A stretch of DNA of 64,000 bases from Andrena cerasifolii (lineage: Eukaryota > Arthropoda > Insecta > Hymenoptera > Andrenidae): assembly GCF_050908995.1 (NCBI RefSeq), contig NC_135121.1, positions 7,440,001 to 7,504,000 on the forward strand, given 5' to 3'. The translations under genes were made by a program, and so were the position numbers. Of the stretch, positions 38,045 to 47,656 are shown one piece after another (within the stretch, counting starts at the first letter, position 1; each line of letters starts with the position of its first letter). Below the pieces are notes generated by a model. It did no database searches, was not told the origin of the DNA, and was given only the letters and a program-made list of their open reading frames with translations.

Positions 38045-38477
38045 ACAAGGGAAGATCCCGAACCCGGAAATTCAAAATATTCTGAAACTTTGTGAATATG
38101 CAGGGGATTTCCACCTGATTACAATACGATTTTTGTTTGCTGCCCAACTTCACTCTAAGGGGGTGAAATTAACCCCTGAAAAATCCGGCTATTTTTTGAT
38201 TTTGTGTTATAACTCGCGAACTGTAAGAATTTTCAGACATCAAATGATATTCCTAATTAAAAGAAGTAACTTTTGTTCTGAAACTTTTTTCTATTTCTTA
38301 CAGTTTGCGAGTTATAACACAAAATCGAAAATATCCGGATTTTCAGGGGTTAATTTCATCCCCTTAGAGTGAATTTGGGTAACAAACAAAAATCGCATTG
38401 TAACCAGGAGGAAATCCCCTCCATATTCATAAAGTTTCAGAATTTTTTGAATTTCCGGTTTTTGGATGTTCCCTTGT
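38045..38477. mobile_element. Palindromic MITE with ACAAGGGAA ends
   Basis: The ends ACAAGGGAAGATCC and, inverted, ACAAGGGAACATCC are followed inward by matching blocks: CCGGAAATTCAAAA, ATTCTGAAACTTT, AGGGGATTTCC and GAGTTATAACACAAAATC. The arms meet after roughly 210 bp, so the whole element is a fold-back. The flanking bases do not show a convincing duplication, so the superfamily is open. Confidence 0.75.
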
Positions 38478-40442
38478 GAGTCAAACATGCATCAACCTGA
38501 ACAAGACACCATCTGTGACTATTTTTATGACCATATTTTTTCAATATTCTATATTTCTTCAAATGTAATGTTAAAAACCATTTTTTCTAAATTTCTCCAT
38601 TTTATGCAAAAAGGGCATTATATAATTAAAATTAATTTCACTGATTAATTTATTACACAATTCCAATTATAATAATGCAACTACAAAGTAGACATCAAAA
38701 TTTTAAATATTATAAACAATTTTACAGCAACTTCACGATGCATAACAAATTTCTAACTTCCTAATGTTTACAGATACTTTTCTCGAAACTGACTTCGGGT
38801 ACTTAGGCTCTTCTTGCATCCAACTGTACAATTGCTCAGCAAGACCATCCATACGAATTACGAACTGTGCATCGTAGGAAAAATGTTCATATAGGTATTT
38901 TCCTCAATTAAGAATCTACGCCATTCCACTGTCTTGGCTAATTGGGAGAGTTAGAATCTTTAGGCCTCAGAATGCCTTAGCACAATAGGGACTTTGCGTT
39001 GTGATAGGGTTTGAAGCTCGATCCTTTCGCTGCACTCATTTACGGTACAAAAGGACTCCAAGTTTTAATGTAAATCACGTCCACCGAGAAGGAATTGCTC
39101 TGCATAGTTTGATCGATGGGAAGATCGAAGTTTAAATCCCGGTGATTCGATCGCGCAGATTCTTTTCACCCTACGCTAACTAGGCCTTGGAAGTTTCGGA
39201 GTTTCTTTCTATTCTCGGTAGCCAAGTATCGGAACTCCGCGTGATTGACGAAGTCGAATTGGCGATCTGTTTCTTTAATTTAAGACCTCCGCAGCTTCGT
39301 ACATCTGCTGCAGCGGGCTCGCCCAGGGTCGGGGCAAGTAATCGAGAAAAGTCGAGAGGCTTTAACGCGCTTGCCTGTATCTCCAGCCCTTTGAGGGAGC
39401 ATCTCCTAGCGGAGAATTAGGATCTTCGTTTAACGGCAGATTAGTCGCAAAGTAAGAGCCATTTGGAACTTCGAACAGAAGCTTTCAGACTCTAAAATTA
39501 CTTGCACAACTGGCCCCGGAGTTGGTCGATCGTTTCCACTTGCATATTCGGTTGCACAATCCCTGAAACGCTCGTAGAATTACTTCGGCGACGAAGTGTC
39601 AGTTTATTTAACCATCCTGAACTTTGAACTTCCAAACCATCGAGCCTCTGGCTGAAATCGGTTAGACCTGCTTCCCTGCCGTTTCATATTACAAATGAAC
39701 TTGATAGTAATGTCATTTCCACGATCGTCGGAAAGCCGGAGGCGCAGTTAATCCTATTCCTCCTTGGGCGAACGTGTTGTTTTTCTGTTGAAATGCTAAT
39801 GTCCACAATCGCCTCTGATTGGCGGGCAATATATATGGTGAAGAGCCGATGCGACGCAGCATCGACGACGGTTCTTTCACAATCGAACGTAATTATAGAA
39901 ATTTCTATGCTGCGCCAGTTCGTTTATCAGCGCGGTTACTCAATACAGAGGATCCGTTCAACTGATATTGCATATTGAAGTACCATTTTTCGCTGCGATC
40001 GCGGTTAAACTGCACGCAAAACAGTGGAAGCTTGCCTCGGCGAGCATTGCCAATAGATAGCGAGGAGAGGATGGGTTTGACGACAGGCGATCGAAGCTGC
40101 GAACGAAAAGTTTCAGACCAGAAGTAATGGCGCGTATCGGATGGTTACCGCGATAGCTGCGCGAGCCTCAATATTTGCGCGAATTTTCAGCCCCGTTTAC
40201 CGCCTATCGAGATCAAGCTGTACACTAGTGTACACAGGGAGCCTGTCTTCCCGCGGATGTGGAGTATCGTGGAGGGTCGTAGAGAACGGTTACTGCAATA
40301 TCCTCTGTTGAGTTTCAGCCACGGAAAAGTGTCTTATCGGAGGATGAATAGCTTTGGGGTGTTAGCACTGATCCTGTTTCCTTCCCCAGAGGTGCTTCGA
40401 CTTTGAGCAAGCCTGCGCTCGAATGCAGCATCTCCCACGAGC
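38478..40442. other. Gene-poor DNA, nothing recognised
   Basis: Mixed-composition sequence with short open frames only; no domain, RNA gene or repeat family recognised. Confidence 0.3.
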
Positions 40443-40915
40443 AGTGGCCGATTTAACGGGAGAACCCAGAAGGGGCCCCCTAAGGCCCTATCCTAAAAAA
40501 AAATAATGATTTTATCCAAACACTAGGTATATTTTATTTTTCTGCGCTACCGCACTTAGCTCGTTTTTAGTAAACTACCTCTCCATTTTCCCGAAAAATG
40601 GGCCCCTACCTGGAAGGGTCCCAAGGCCCTAAAAAAATTATAATTTTATCCAAACACTATATTTTCTTTTTATACTCTGTCGTACACTTAGTCGGTTTTT
40701 AGTAAACTACCTCTCCATTTTCCCAAAAAATGGGCCCCTGCCTGGAAGGGTCCCAAGGCCCTAAAAAAAATTATAATTTTATCCAAACACTATATTTTCT
40801 TTCTATACTCTTTCGTACACTTAGTCGGTTTTTAGTAAACTACCTCTTCATTCTCCCGAAAAATGGGCCCCTCGGAACGTTTGCCACCTGGGCCTTTTTT
40901 CTTAAACCCGTTAAT
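40443..40915. mobile_element. Second copy of the CAGTGGC-ended element, with an internal tandem triplication
   Basis: The left end is CAGTGGCCGATTTAACGGG and the right end CCCGTTAATGGC, which are imperfect inverted repeats. Inside, a unit of about 125 bp running from AAGGCCCTA to AAAAATGGGCCCCT is present three times in tandem (roughly 40480-40605, 40606-40735, 40736-40867). The single-unit version of the same element is at 29641-29857. Confidence 0.7.
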
Positions 40916-41850
40916 GGCTACGAGATCTCCGCAGGCACGTTTCACTTGCAAATGTTCCATTAAATTCGTGGAACATTATAACAGGTCCGAGGTCTAGCTC
41001 GCAATGCCATTTCTGTTTTGCGCGAAACAAGGACAGTTCGCGTTTTAAAAAAAGTGGCCTCGGAAAGGATAATATTCACGTTGACCTCCCGATACCATCT
41101 ATTCTCTCGCGAAGGTGTTCTTCTTTCGACGCAGGGACGAGGCAGGAGGGAAATCTGATGGAAGTACGACGAATTTAGCGCACTTCCTTCGATTCAACTT
41201 TCTGACCTCTTTCCGCGATTCTTCTATAAATCTTAAATGTCCCGCGGCGCTGGACAGAGCGTCAATGGGTCCTTTCTTCGGCGGCGTCCAATAAGAGGCG
41301 TGTCAAGGTGGTCCATTTCCAGTGCACCACCCTGTAGGAGCGAGCGATCCCCCGGGGCTCGGGGCTTGTATCACGGGTGGCTGTACCCCAGGAGCGTGTC
41401 CCCGGGGCGGGAAGTGGCGATCCCAGGCTGCGGCAGTTGAAAGAGGCACAGTGATCCGCTGACTGACGTTATTTCGCACTTACGTCGGTTCTGTCCGCCG
41501 CGCGGTAGAAATCTGTGTACTGCGCACATCTGCACCGTGTAGCAGATGCAGGGCGATGGTAGCTAATATCGGCTAGCAAAGGTTAAATGGATAATTATTA
41601 TCGATGTTCTTGTACGAGAATTGCTTAAATGTAAAGAGAAGTTATCCACGTTTCGTGTAGCACAAGTCAGATTCGTCGGAACCTACAAATTTTTAATTAG
41701 GACTCGAGAAACGTAAGGACACGCAAAAATCGGGTTCTGGGTTCTAGGGTTCAAAAATCGATATTCTTACTTTTACGTTTCTGTAATTAATTCGAAATAT
41801 CTAGATCGGTGCAAATGCAGAAGGAGCCAGTCGGAATACATTAACGTTTT

Positions 41851-41920
41851 TTAATCCAAGTATTCTTCTTCGCTATCTACCACCTTTTGCCACTTTTCTG
41901 GTGAAACTGCAAGTAGGTGT
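41851..41920 (-). pseudogene. C-terminal remnant of a mariner-type transposase
   Basis: On the minus strand the end of a reading frame reads PEKWQKVVDSEEEYLD-stop, which fits the closing W-x-K-x(2)-...-Y-F/L of mariner transposases. The DNA ACTTGCA...CAGAAAAGTGGCAAAAGG is shared with 54840-54908 on the other strand. Nothing upstream of the tail is intact. Confidence 0.6.
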
Positions 41921-41921
41921 G

Positions 41922-41975
41922 TTAACCCTCTAGGTACGGGGATGTTTTGAACTTGACGTAGAATTTTTTTGAGCG

Positions 41976-42018
<43 letters not shown>

Positions 42019-42275
42019 TTATTTTACTATAAAATATTCTTGTACTTACTTTAATTTATAAAAATAGTCGACAAATTGCAACAGGCACAGATTACGATCA
42101 ATAGCGTCGACTAGATTCACTTGTTTATAACAGTAAAAAGTTTAATTTCGGGTTCTGATGGTACAAACAGTTACTTTCCTGCCTACTACAGATCACTATC
42201 TTAATGATAGAACGTAAATAAAAATGTGTTAGTCTGAATGGGACTCTGGAGTCCCACTAGTCCCTACAGGGTTAA
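41922..42275. mobile_element. TTAA-flanked MITE with TTAACCCT ends
   Basis: Left TTAA is at 41922-41925 and right TTAA at 42272-42275. The ends TTAACCCTCTAGG and, inverted, TTAACCCTGTAGGGAC are similar. It contains a long (TA)n run (41979-42016). The right TTAA is also the left border of the next element. Confidence 0.65.
41979..42016. repeat. (AT)n microsatellite
   Basis: About 19 uninterrupted AT dinucleotides within a TTAA-flanked element. Confidence 0.9.
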
Positions 42276-42980
42276 AGTGTTGTGCCTAGTCAGCTTTCGA
42301 AAAAGAACGCGATTTTCAGGATTTTTTTGTGGGATGTCTACTGTATACTTTTTTACAACTATTCGCTTATTTTAAAAGTACATATCTGGAGAAACTTTCA
42401 GCAATTTTATTACAGAAAAACATTAAAAAATAAACGAATAACAGCCGTTCTGGCGGAAGCTGTTTTGATAAACGCGCTGTGCGGCGAGCAAGTTTTCTCT
42501 GAGCCGGATCATCTAAAATTAAAAATTCAAAAACATTCTGTTAATATACGGTTGAATTCAGTAAATGCACGAAGGTTTTTTCAAAAAGTGATTTTTAACA
42601 AGGTGGCGGTCGTTTAACACAAAGCCACGCTTTTCCGATGTCTGAATTGTTTATTTTTCGATAAATAAAAATAGAGTTTTTATTAAAATAAAAAATCCTT
42701 CGTTGACCTACTACTCTTTGGTATATAAAGAAGTCTGCAAAATTTTAGGCTAATCGACACAGCGGTTTCCGAAGTATCTGACCGATATCAACACTGCTTC
42801 CGTGAGAATGGCTGTAATTCGTTCATTTTTTAATATTTTTTTATAACAAAATTTCTGAGAGTTGCCGCATATATGTACTTTTAAAATAAGCGAATAGTTG
42901 TAAAAAATATACAGTAGATATTCCACAAAAAAATCCCAAAAATCGCGTTCAACAGCTAGTCTAAGACATAGCCCCTTAGA
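42272..42980. mobile_element. Palindromic MITE, left border TTAA
   Basis: The left arm runs from TTAA (42272) through AACGCGATTTT, GGATTTTTTTGTGG, TACTGTATA and ACAACTATTCGCTTATTTTA; the inverted right arm ends at about 42980 with CCCCTTAG, a likely one-base decay of TTAA. The arms are about 190 bp and the middle is unrelated. Confidence 0.7.
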
Positions 42981-43014
42981 AATGACTTCCGCATATACTT
43001 GCATTAAACTTTAA

Positions 43015-43246
43015 CACAGGGGTGCACAGGGAGCCGTTTTTAGCGCCTAGCTGCGAGCAACCCGCCTGTCCCGTTGCTAAGGTTAGAAACGGTGAGGCGA
43101 ACTGCAGTAGTGTACGCGCATTTGGTATGACTTGAAGCCAGCTATATACACTACTGCAGTTCTCCTCACCGATTCTAATCTTAGCAACGGGACAGGCGGG
43201 TTGCTCGCAGCTAGGCGCTAAAAACGGCTCCCTGTGCACCCCTGCT
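43015..43246. mobile_element. hAT-type MITE with perfect 8-bp target duplication
   Basis: The element begins CAGGGGTGCACAGGGAGCC and ends with its exact inverted form, GTGCACCCCTG. The arms extend about 95 bp each with few mismatches around a central ~40 bp. The eight bases before and after are both CTTTAACA, an exact target-site duplication. Eight-bp duplications and CAGGGGTG ends are typical of the hAT superfamily. No coding capacity. Confidence 0.92.
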
Positions 43247-43499
43247 TTAACAGTACATGCAGTCATTTTCATTAACCCTTAGAGGCTCGGGTGGCTACTA
43301 TAGTGGCCATTGAAAATTTTAAAATTTGGACTAATGTTTCTAAGGGGTTTTGATATCGCTAATCACGATTCTAAGGTCAGAGTATCGAAATTTTAGCAAG
43401 CCTAAATGAATAACAGCAATTACATTCATATATTATTCTTTCATATGGCCTTAACCAGAGCTAACAACGTGGACGTAGAAAGTTTTGTGGCTCCTTTTT

Positions 43500-43869
43500 G
43501 TTTTTGGGGTTTTTGTGTTATTTTTGGATTTGTTTTATTAGTGTTCTGATTTTACTATTTATTACGCGAGCTGCATTCGTGCAACTCACTAATGCCCATA
43601 CATTATACAAACTGAATAACGAACGTGTATCCTTTCTTTCATTTCGTTTACAAGTGCTTAGGGCTTTACTGAATCCTGATCCGAATAACTCCACGTCTCG
43701 ACTAACATGTCGTCATTTTCCAAAATTACTGGATAAAAACCGACGATGCAATTTGTGCTCATTACGACAAACTAGACGTCGAACTCTTTATATATGCTCT
43801 ACACGTGACACTGCATTGTGCGTAACACCTTGTTTTGAGGATTTCCATACGAAACAATCAATACCGTAA
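43500..43869 (+). pseudogene. piggyBac transposase C-terminal fragment with Cys-rich domain
   Basis: About 120 codons open to a TAA at 43867-43869. The frame shows NAHTLYKLNNE, FLSFRLQVLRALLN, RHFPKLLDK, and the zinc-binding C-terminal pattern RRCNLC...YICS...LCVTPCFEDFHT, which is the Cys-rich tail of piggyBac-family transposases. The catalytic DDD core is absent, so the fragment cannot act as a transposase. It lies in the left half of the inverted composite element. Confidence 0.85.
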
Positions 43870-43906
43870 ATTCGAATTTCCGACATATAAATTCATTATT
43901 TTTTTT

Positions 43907-44092
43907 TCATTTGGAAGGACAAGAAGTATGGACAAACACATAAAAAAAACGCAAAAAACAGATACAGGTGCATTCATTATTCCTTTTGTATAATGTATGG
44001 GCATTAGTGAGTTGCACGACTGCAGCTCGCATGATAACTAGTAAAATCAGAAAACTAAAAAAACAAATCCAAAAATAACACAAAAACCTCAA
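43907..44092 (-). pseudogene. Inverted second copy of the piggyBac transposase fragment
   Basis: The minus strand reads FLCYFWICFFSFLILLVIMR and VQLTNAHTLYKRNNE, nearly the same as the plus-strand fragment at 43500-43620, and then diverges into low-complexity sequence before the Cys-rich tail. It is a truncated inverted duplicate. Confidence 0.75.
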
Positions 44093-44279
44093 AAATAAAA
44101 AAGATCCACTAACTGTTGTTATTCATTTAGGCTTGTTTACGTTGTTAACGCTGTTTCTGCGTGAAATTCCGATACTCCGACCTTAGAATCGTGATTAGCG
44201 ATATCAAAAACCCTTAGAATCATTAAAGTTCAAATTAAAAAAATTCCAGTATACGCCATACCGTTCGCGGCTAAGAATT

Positions 44280-45375
44280 TGGACACTTTGCCGCCCCTTT
44301 TGGTGGTAAATATGCATAAATTTGAAGCAAATAAAATTAAAAATTTCAATGAAAAACTCCCTCTAAATTATAATTACACATAATACACCAACCATGTACC
44401 TCGAGCAGACTTACGTCGGCTGCTCAGGGACCAATTGATACGTAAGTTCTGTGCAGCGCCGTGCCTCGAGGTATGAAAGCGAGCATGCCTCGAGCATCGG
44501 GCCAAACGAATCGCCGACAGAAGGAAAAAAGGAGACGTACGAGGCGATAACGAGGGGAAGCCCCTGAGTCGGTAGCGTCACCCGATGATTTAATTGACGA
44601 TCTCGCTGTACCTGAGCTGGCCCGCCATTCCTTCAGCCGCCCCCAACACGCTCCACTGGTATCGTTCTGTGTGCAGATTTAGCGCGCACCGCTCAACGAC
44701 CGCCGGGGACGACCTCGTTGCGAACCCGTGGCGCGCACGCAGCCATCGGTGGCGAAAAATTGCTTCGTATCTCGATTGACCCATTATCGTGCGGGGCCTT
44801 CGATTCGTCGAGATTGATCCTCGGCTGTTGAGCGGCGCGCGTGCGTGCGCGCGTATCGCCATTCATCGATTTTATAAAAGCACGACAATTACCGGGTCTC
44901 AAAGATCAGGAAACCGCGCGAGTGATACGCGCCCGCGGATAACACGCACGCCGCGTGGCTGAACGTTTATTTTATGCGTCGCGGGACACGGCGCAGGAGC
45001 CGCTGATCGCGGCTGGACAAGTTACGCGGATGATAATTGTAATAATTTAACGAGCACGCGATTATAGGCCTGGCGCCGGAATCCAAAGGATAGATGGATA
45101 GAGGAACGGCGCGGCGGAGAGGAGAAGAGGCCGGGCGTCCTCGCCGGTCCTACGGTCCTCGCCGTAACGATACACGGGAATCGGCGGCTCGCGTAGGTTC
45201 GCGGCGATCTTGCGTCAGACAGGTTGAAACGTTTCTAACACACTTTTTCCCCCGGCGCGGGAATGCGCCTGTCGGCCCCCAGATACGGGTAGGTTTCCCC
45301 GGTTGCGAACGTTTATAATTCGTGACCGTTATGGCCTACCCAATAGCAAAAATTCCTTACGCTGATCCCATCGAG
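44280..45375. other. CpG-rich block without recognised gene
   Basis: From about 44400 the sequence is rich in CG and CGCG words, like an unmethylated regulatory region. No open frame shows a known domain. It could be an internal enhancer or promoter of the surrounding intron. Confidence 0.3.
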
Positions 45376-46088
45376 TTAACGGGGGAGCCTGGTGTAACTA
45401 AATGAAAATCCAGGCATTTTTCGGGAATTTTTTTTAAAGAAAGTATTTGTTAGATCTTTCTGAAACTTTCAGGGTATTGTATTAACAGGTTAAGGTATAT
45501 AACAAAAAAATTTGATTAAAAAAGAGCGGCAAATAACAAAGTTATGCCCAGTCCGTTGGCGACGCAATTATTGCACTGCGGGCAACGTAGCGCCTTTTGG
45601 TTTCATCTGAAACCAACAATCGAACAATTTTCTTTTAGTTCATGAGTGTACGCACAGAACGAAGAAATTTGAAACTTAAAGGATGCAAAATGAACAAATG
45701 GCGGCCTGTTGAATAAAAAGTTCACTGTTTCCAACGAAATTTTGCCTTAAATGTCTAAGAAAAAGTTATTTATTTAAACGATAGCATTATACTAATAACT
45801 TAGTACTATGAAGAAAATGTTCACAAATATCCGTGCACAAGGCCAAGTCGATTGGTTGAATATTTTTTTAGTTACATTGCCCGCAAAGTGTGAAACTGTC
45901 GTTTCGAGAGAAACGAATTTAAAGTTTTGTGGCAGCCTGGCGCTCCGTAGCAAAACCGGCTATATCCGCTTTAATTTTTCGAATTTCGTTTCGCGGCTTT
46001 GGGAACATATTGTCTTGATGTTCAACTATTGATTTATGCAAAAAAAAAAATCGATTTCTTCGATTCGCTACACCAGGCTCCCCCTTAA
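45376..46088. mobile_element. TTAA-flanked MITE with GGGGGAGCCTGGTGTA ends
   Basis: TTAA borders lie at 45376-45379 and 46085-46088. The ends GGGGGAGCCTGGTGTA (left, after one extra C) and its exact inverse TACACCAGGCTCCCCC (right) form the terminal repeats; the inner 650 bp is largely not palindromic and has no transposase similarity. Confidence 0.85.
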
Positions 46089-46863
46089 GACGCGGTCTTT
46101 CAGACCTCACTCTGCTTTCCGTCCACCCTGTGGCCTGCACGGTGGTTTCCTAGGGAGGAAAGATGCTCGCTCCATCTTGCCTGGTTTATACGCTGCTATA
46201 GAGGAGACTCTGAGGCGCAGCGCGTCAGTTGGACCTTTCTAAACCGACGCTATCTGTCGGCCCCCGGATCATCGTTCGGCGCTTTCGATCGGCGACTCTA
46301 AACAGGTGTAGAAAGCAGGATGATTTCATTGAAATCGGTGGCAGGCGAGCGCACCAAAATAGGGGGGAAGAATCGACGCGCTTCTGCACCTTTGTTCTTC
46401 GTGTCGAGTGGCACGTTCCAGGCATCGAGTTCTCGACTCGAGATGGGACCGGGCCACGTAATGATCGCTCTTAGTTGAAATGTCGATTTTGCTCGAGCGA
46501 GGCGTTCCTTTCACTGGCTAAATGAATTATTAGTCCATTGTCCGTCTCGATTCTCAGACGCCAGTTGCAGCAAGAATTCGTTTCGAGGGGATGAAAAGCA
46601 GCAGAATTATATTCAACGTTCCAGGAGTGATGCCGCGTGACATCGAGACTCCGGGCCCCGAAATTGTTGCATTAATCACAAGCCCCTCTTCAGACGACGT
46701 CGCGAATGTAGGAAGAAAGCGGCATGAAGAAACGCTTGTACAGAGTGCTCCACAAGTCACAACTCGTAAATCAATTTGCAGAGTCTAGAGTCTAGAAGAA
46801 AGTTCACCGCGTTTATTATAATTTTCTTACTGGATTTTAGTACGACTTATTGCAAAGGGTGTG

Positions 46864-47656
46864 TAATAAGTGATGGTCGCTGCTTTTAAGGGTGAATCTA
46901 AACCTCTGGGCCGCCGGACATTTGTAAAAGAAACTTGGCTCAAAATTGTTCGTAACGTTGAAAGTTAATGCTATTTTTTATTGTACATTAACATGTTCGG
47001 CTCGCTGAAAGGAGAAAAAGTCTAACTTGGAGAGTATCTTAGGTGTCCGCCTCCGATCATTTTGATTTTTGGATATGTTATAGAGGACCGAAAAATAAGA
47101 AATACGTGTTTTTTTTATTTTTTCCTGTTTTCATATTTGGGGGGTGAAAACTGCGTTCAAAGTTAGGGTTGAAAAATCATTTTTGTGGAATATCTCGAGA
47201 ACTATTAGAGATAGGGGAATAGTGTCAATGGACGAATTTTGTGCCTTTGAATGCGAAATATGACTGACTCACCAGATTTTCAAAAATCCACAAAAATGAT
47301 TTTTCAACCCTAACTTTGAACGCAGTTTTCACCCCCCAAATATGAAAACGGGGTAAAATAAAAAAACACGTATTTCTTATTTTTCGGTCCTCTATAACAT
47401 ATCCAAAAATCAAAATGATCGGAGGCGGACACCTAAAATACTCTCCTTGTAAGAGGAACCATGTCGCGAACAAACCGTTTCCTAAAAAAAATTATCAAAT
47501 TTTGATGCATTCGATGAAACCATTTTTCACGTTTTTGAGAAAAACGGTGCGTCTGCGACATATGGCCATTTTTAAACTTTTTCTCCTTTTTTAAAAAGGT
47601 GAAAACCGATCCAGAGGTGTAAATTCACCCCTGAAAGCAATGACCATCACTTCTTC
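46864..47656. mobile_element. Large fold-back element of about 0.8 kb
   Basis: The outer ends AAGTGATGGTC...GGGTGAAT...ACCTCTGG (46864-46911) and the inverse at 47607-47656 match with a few changes. A nested pair is better conserved: AGGTGTCCGCCTCCGATCAT (47041 on) against its inverse ending near 47435, with GGTTGAAAAATCATTTTTGT inside. The superfamily is not identified. Confidence 0.75.

Larger units (their letters stand above)
43272..44279. mobile_element. Composite piggyBac-derived element made of two inverted fragments
   Basis: The left border is TTAACCCTTAGAGGC at 43272. The right side, in reverse complement, repeats the left side: TTGATATCGCTAATCACGAT, TTCTAAGGTC and the transposase stretch FLCYFWICF...VQLTNAHTLYK occur once on each strand. 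The left fragment reaches the transposase stop; the right is shorter. The right TTAA is not preserved. It looks like an element that rearranged into a fold-back. Confidence 0.75.
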
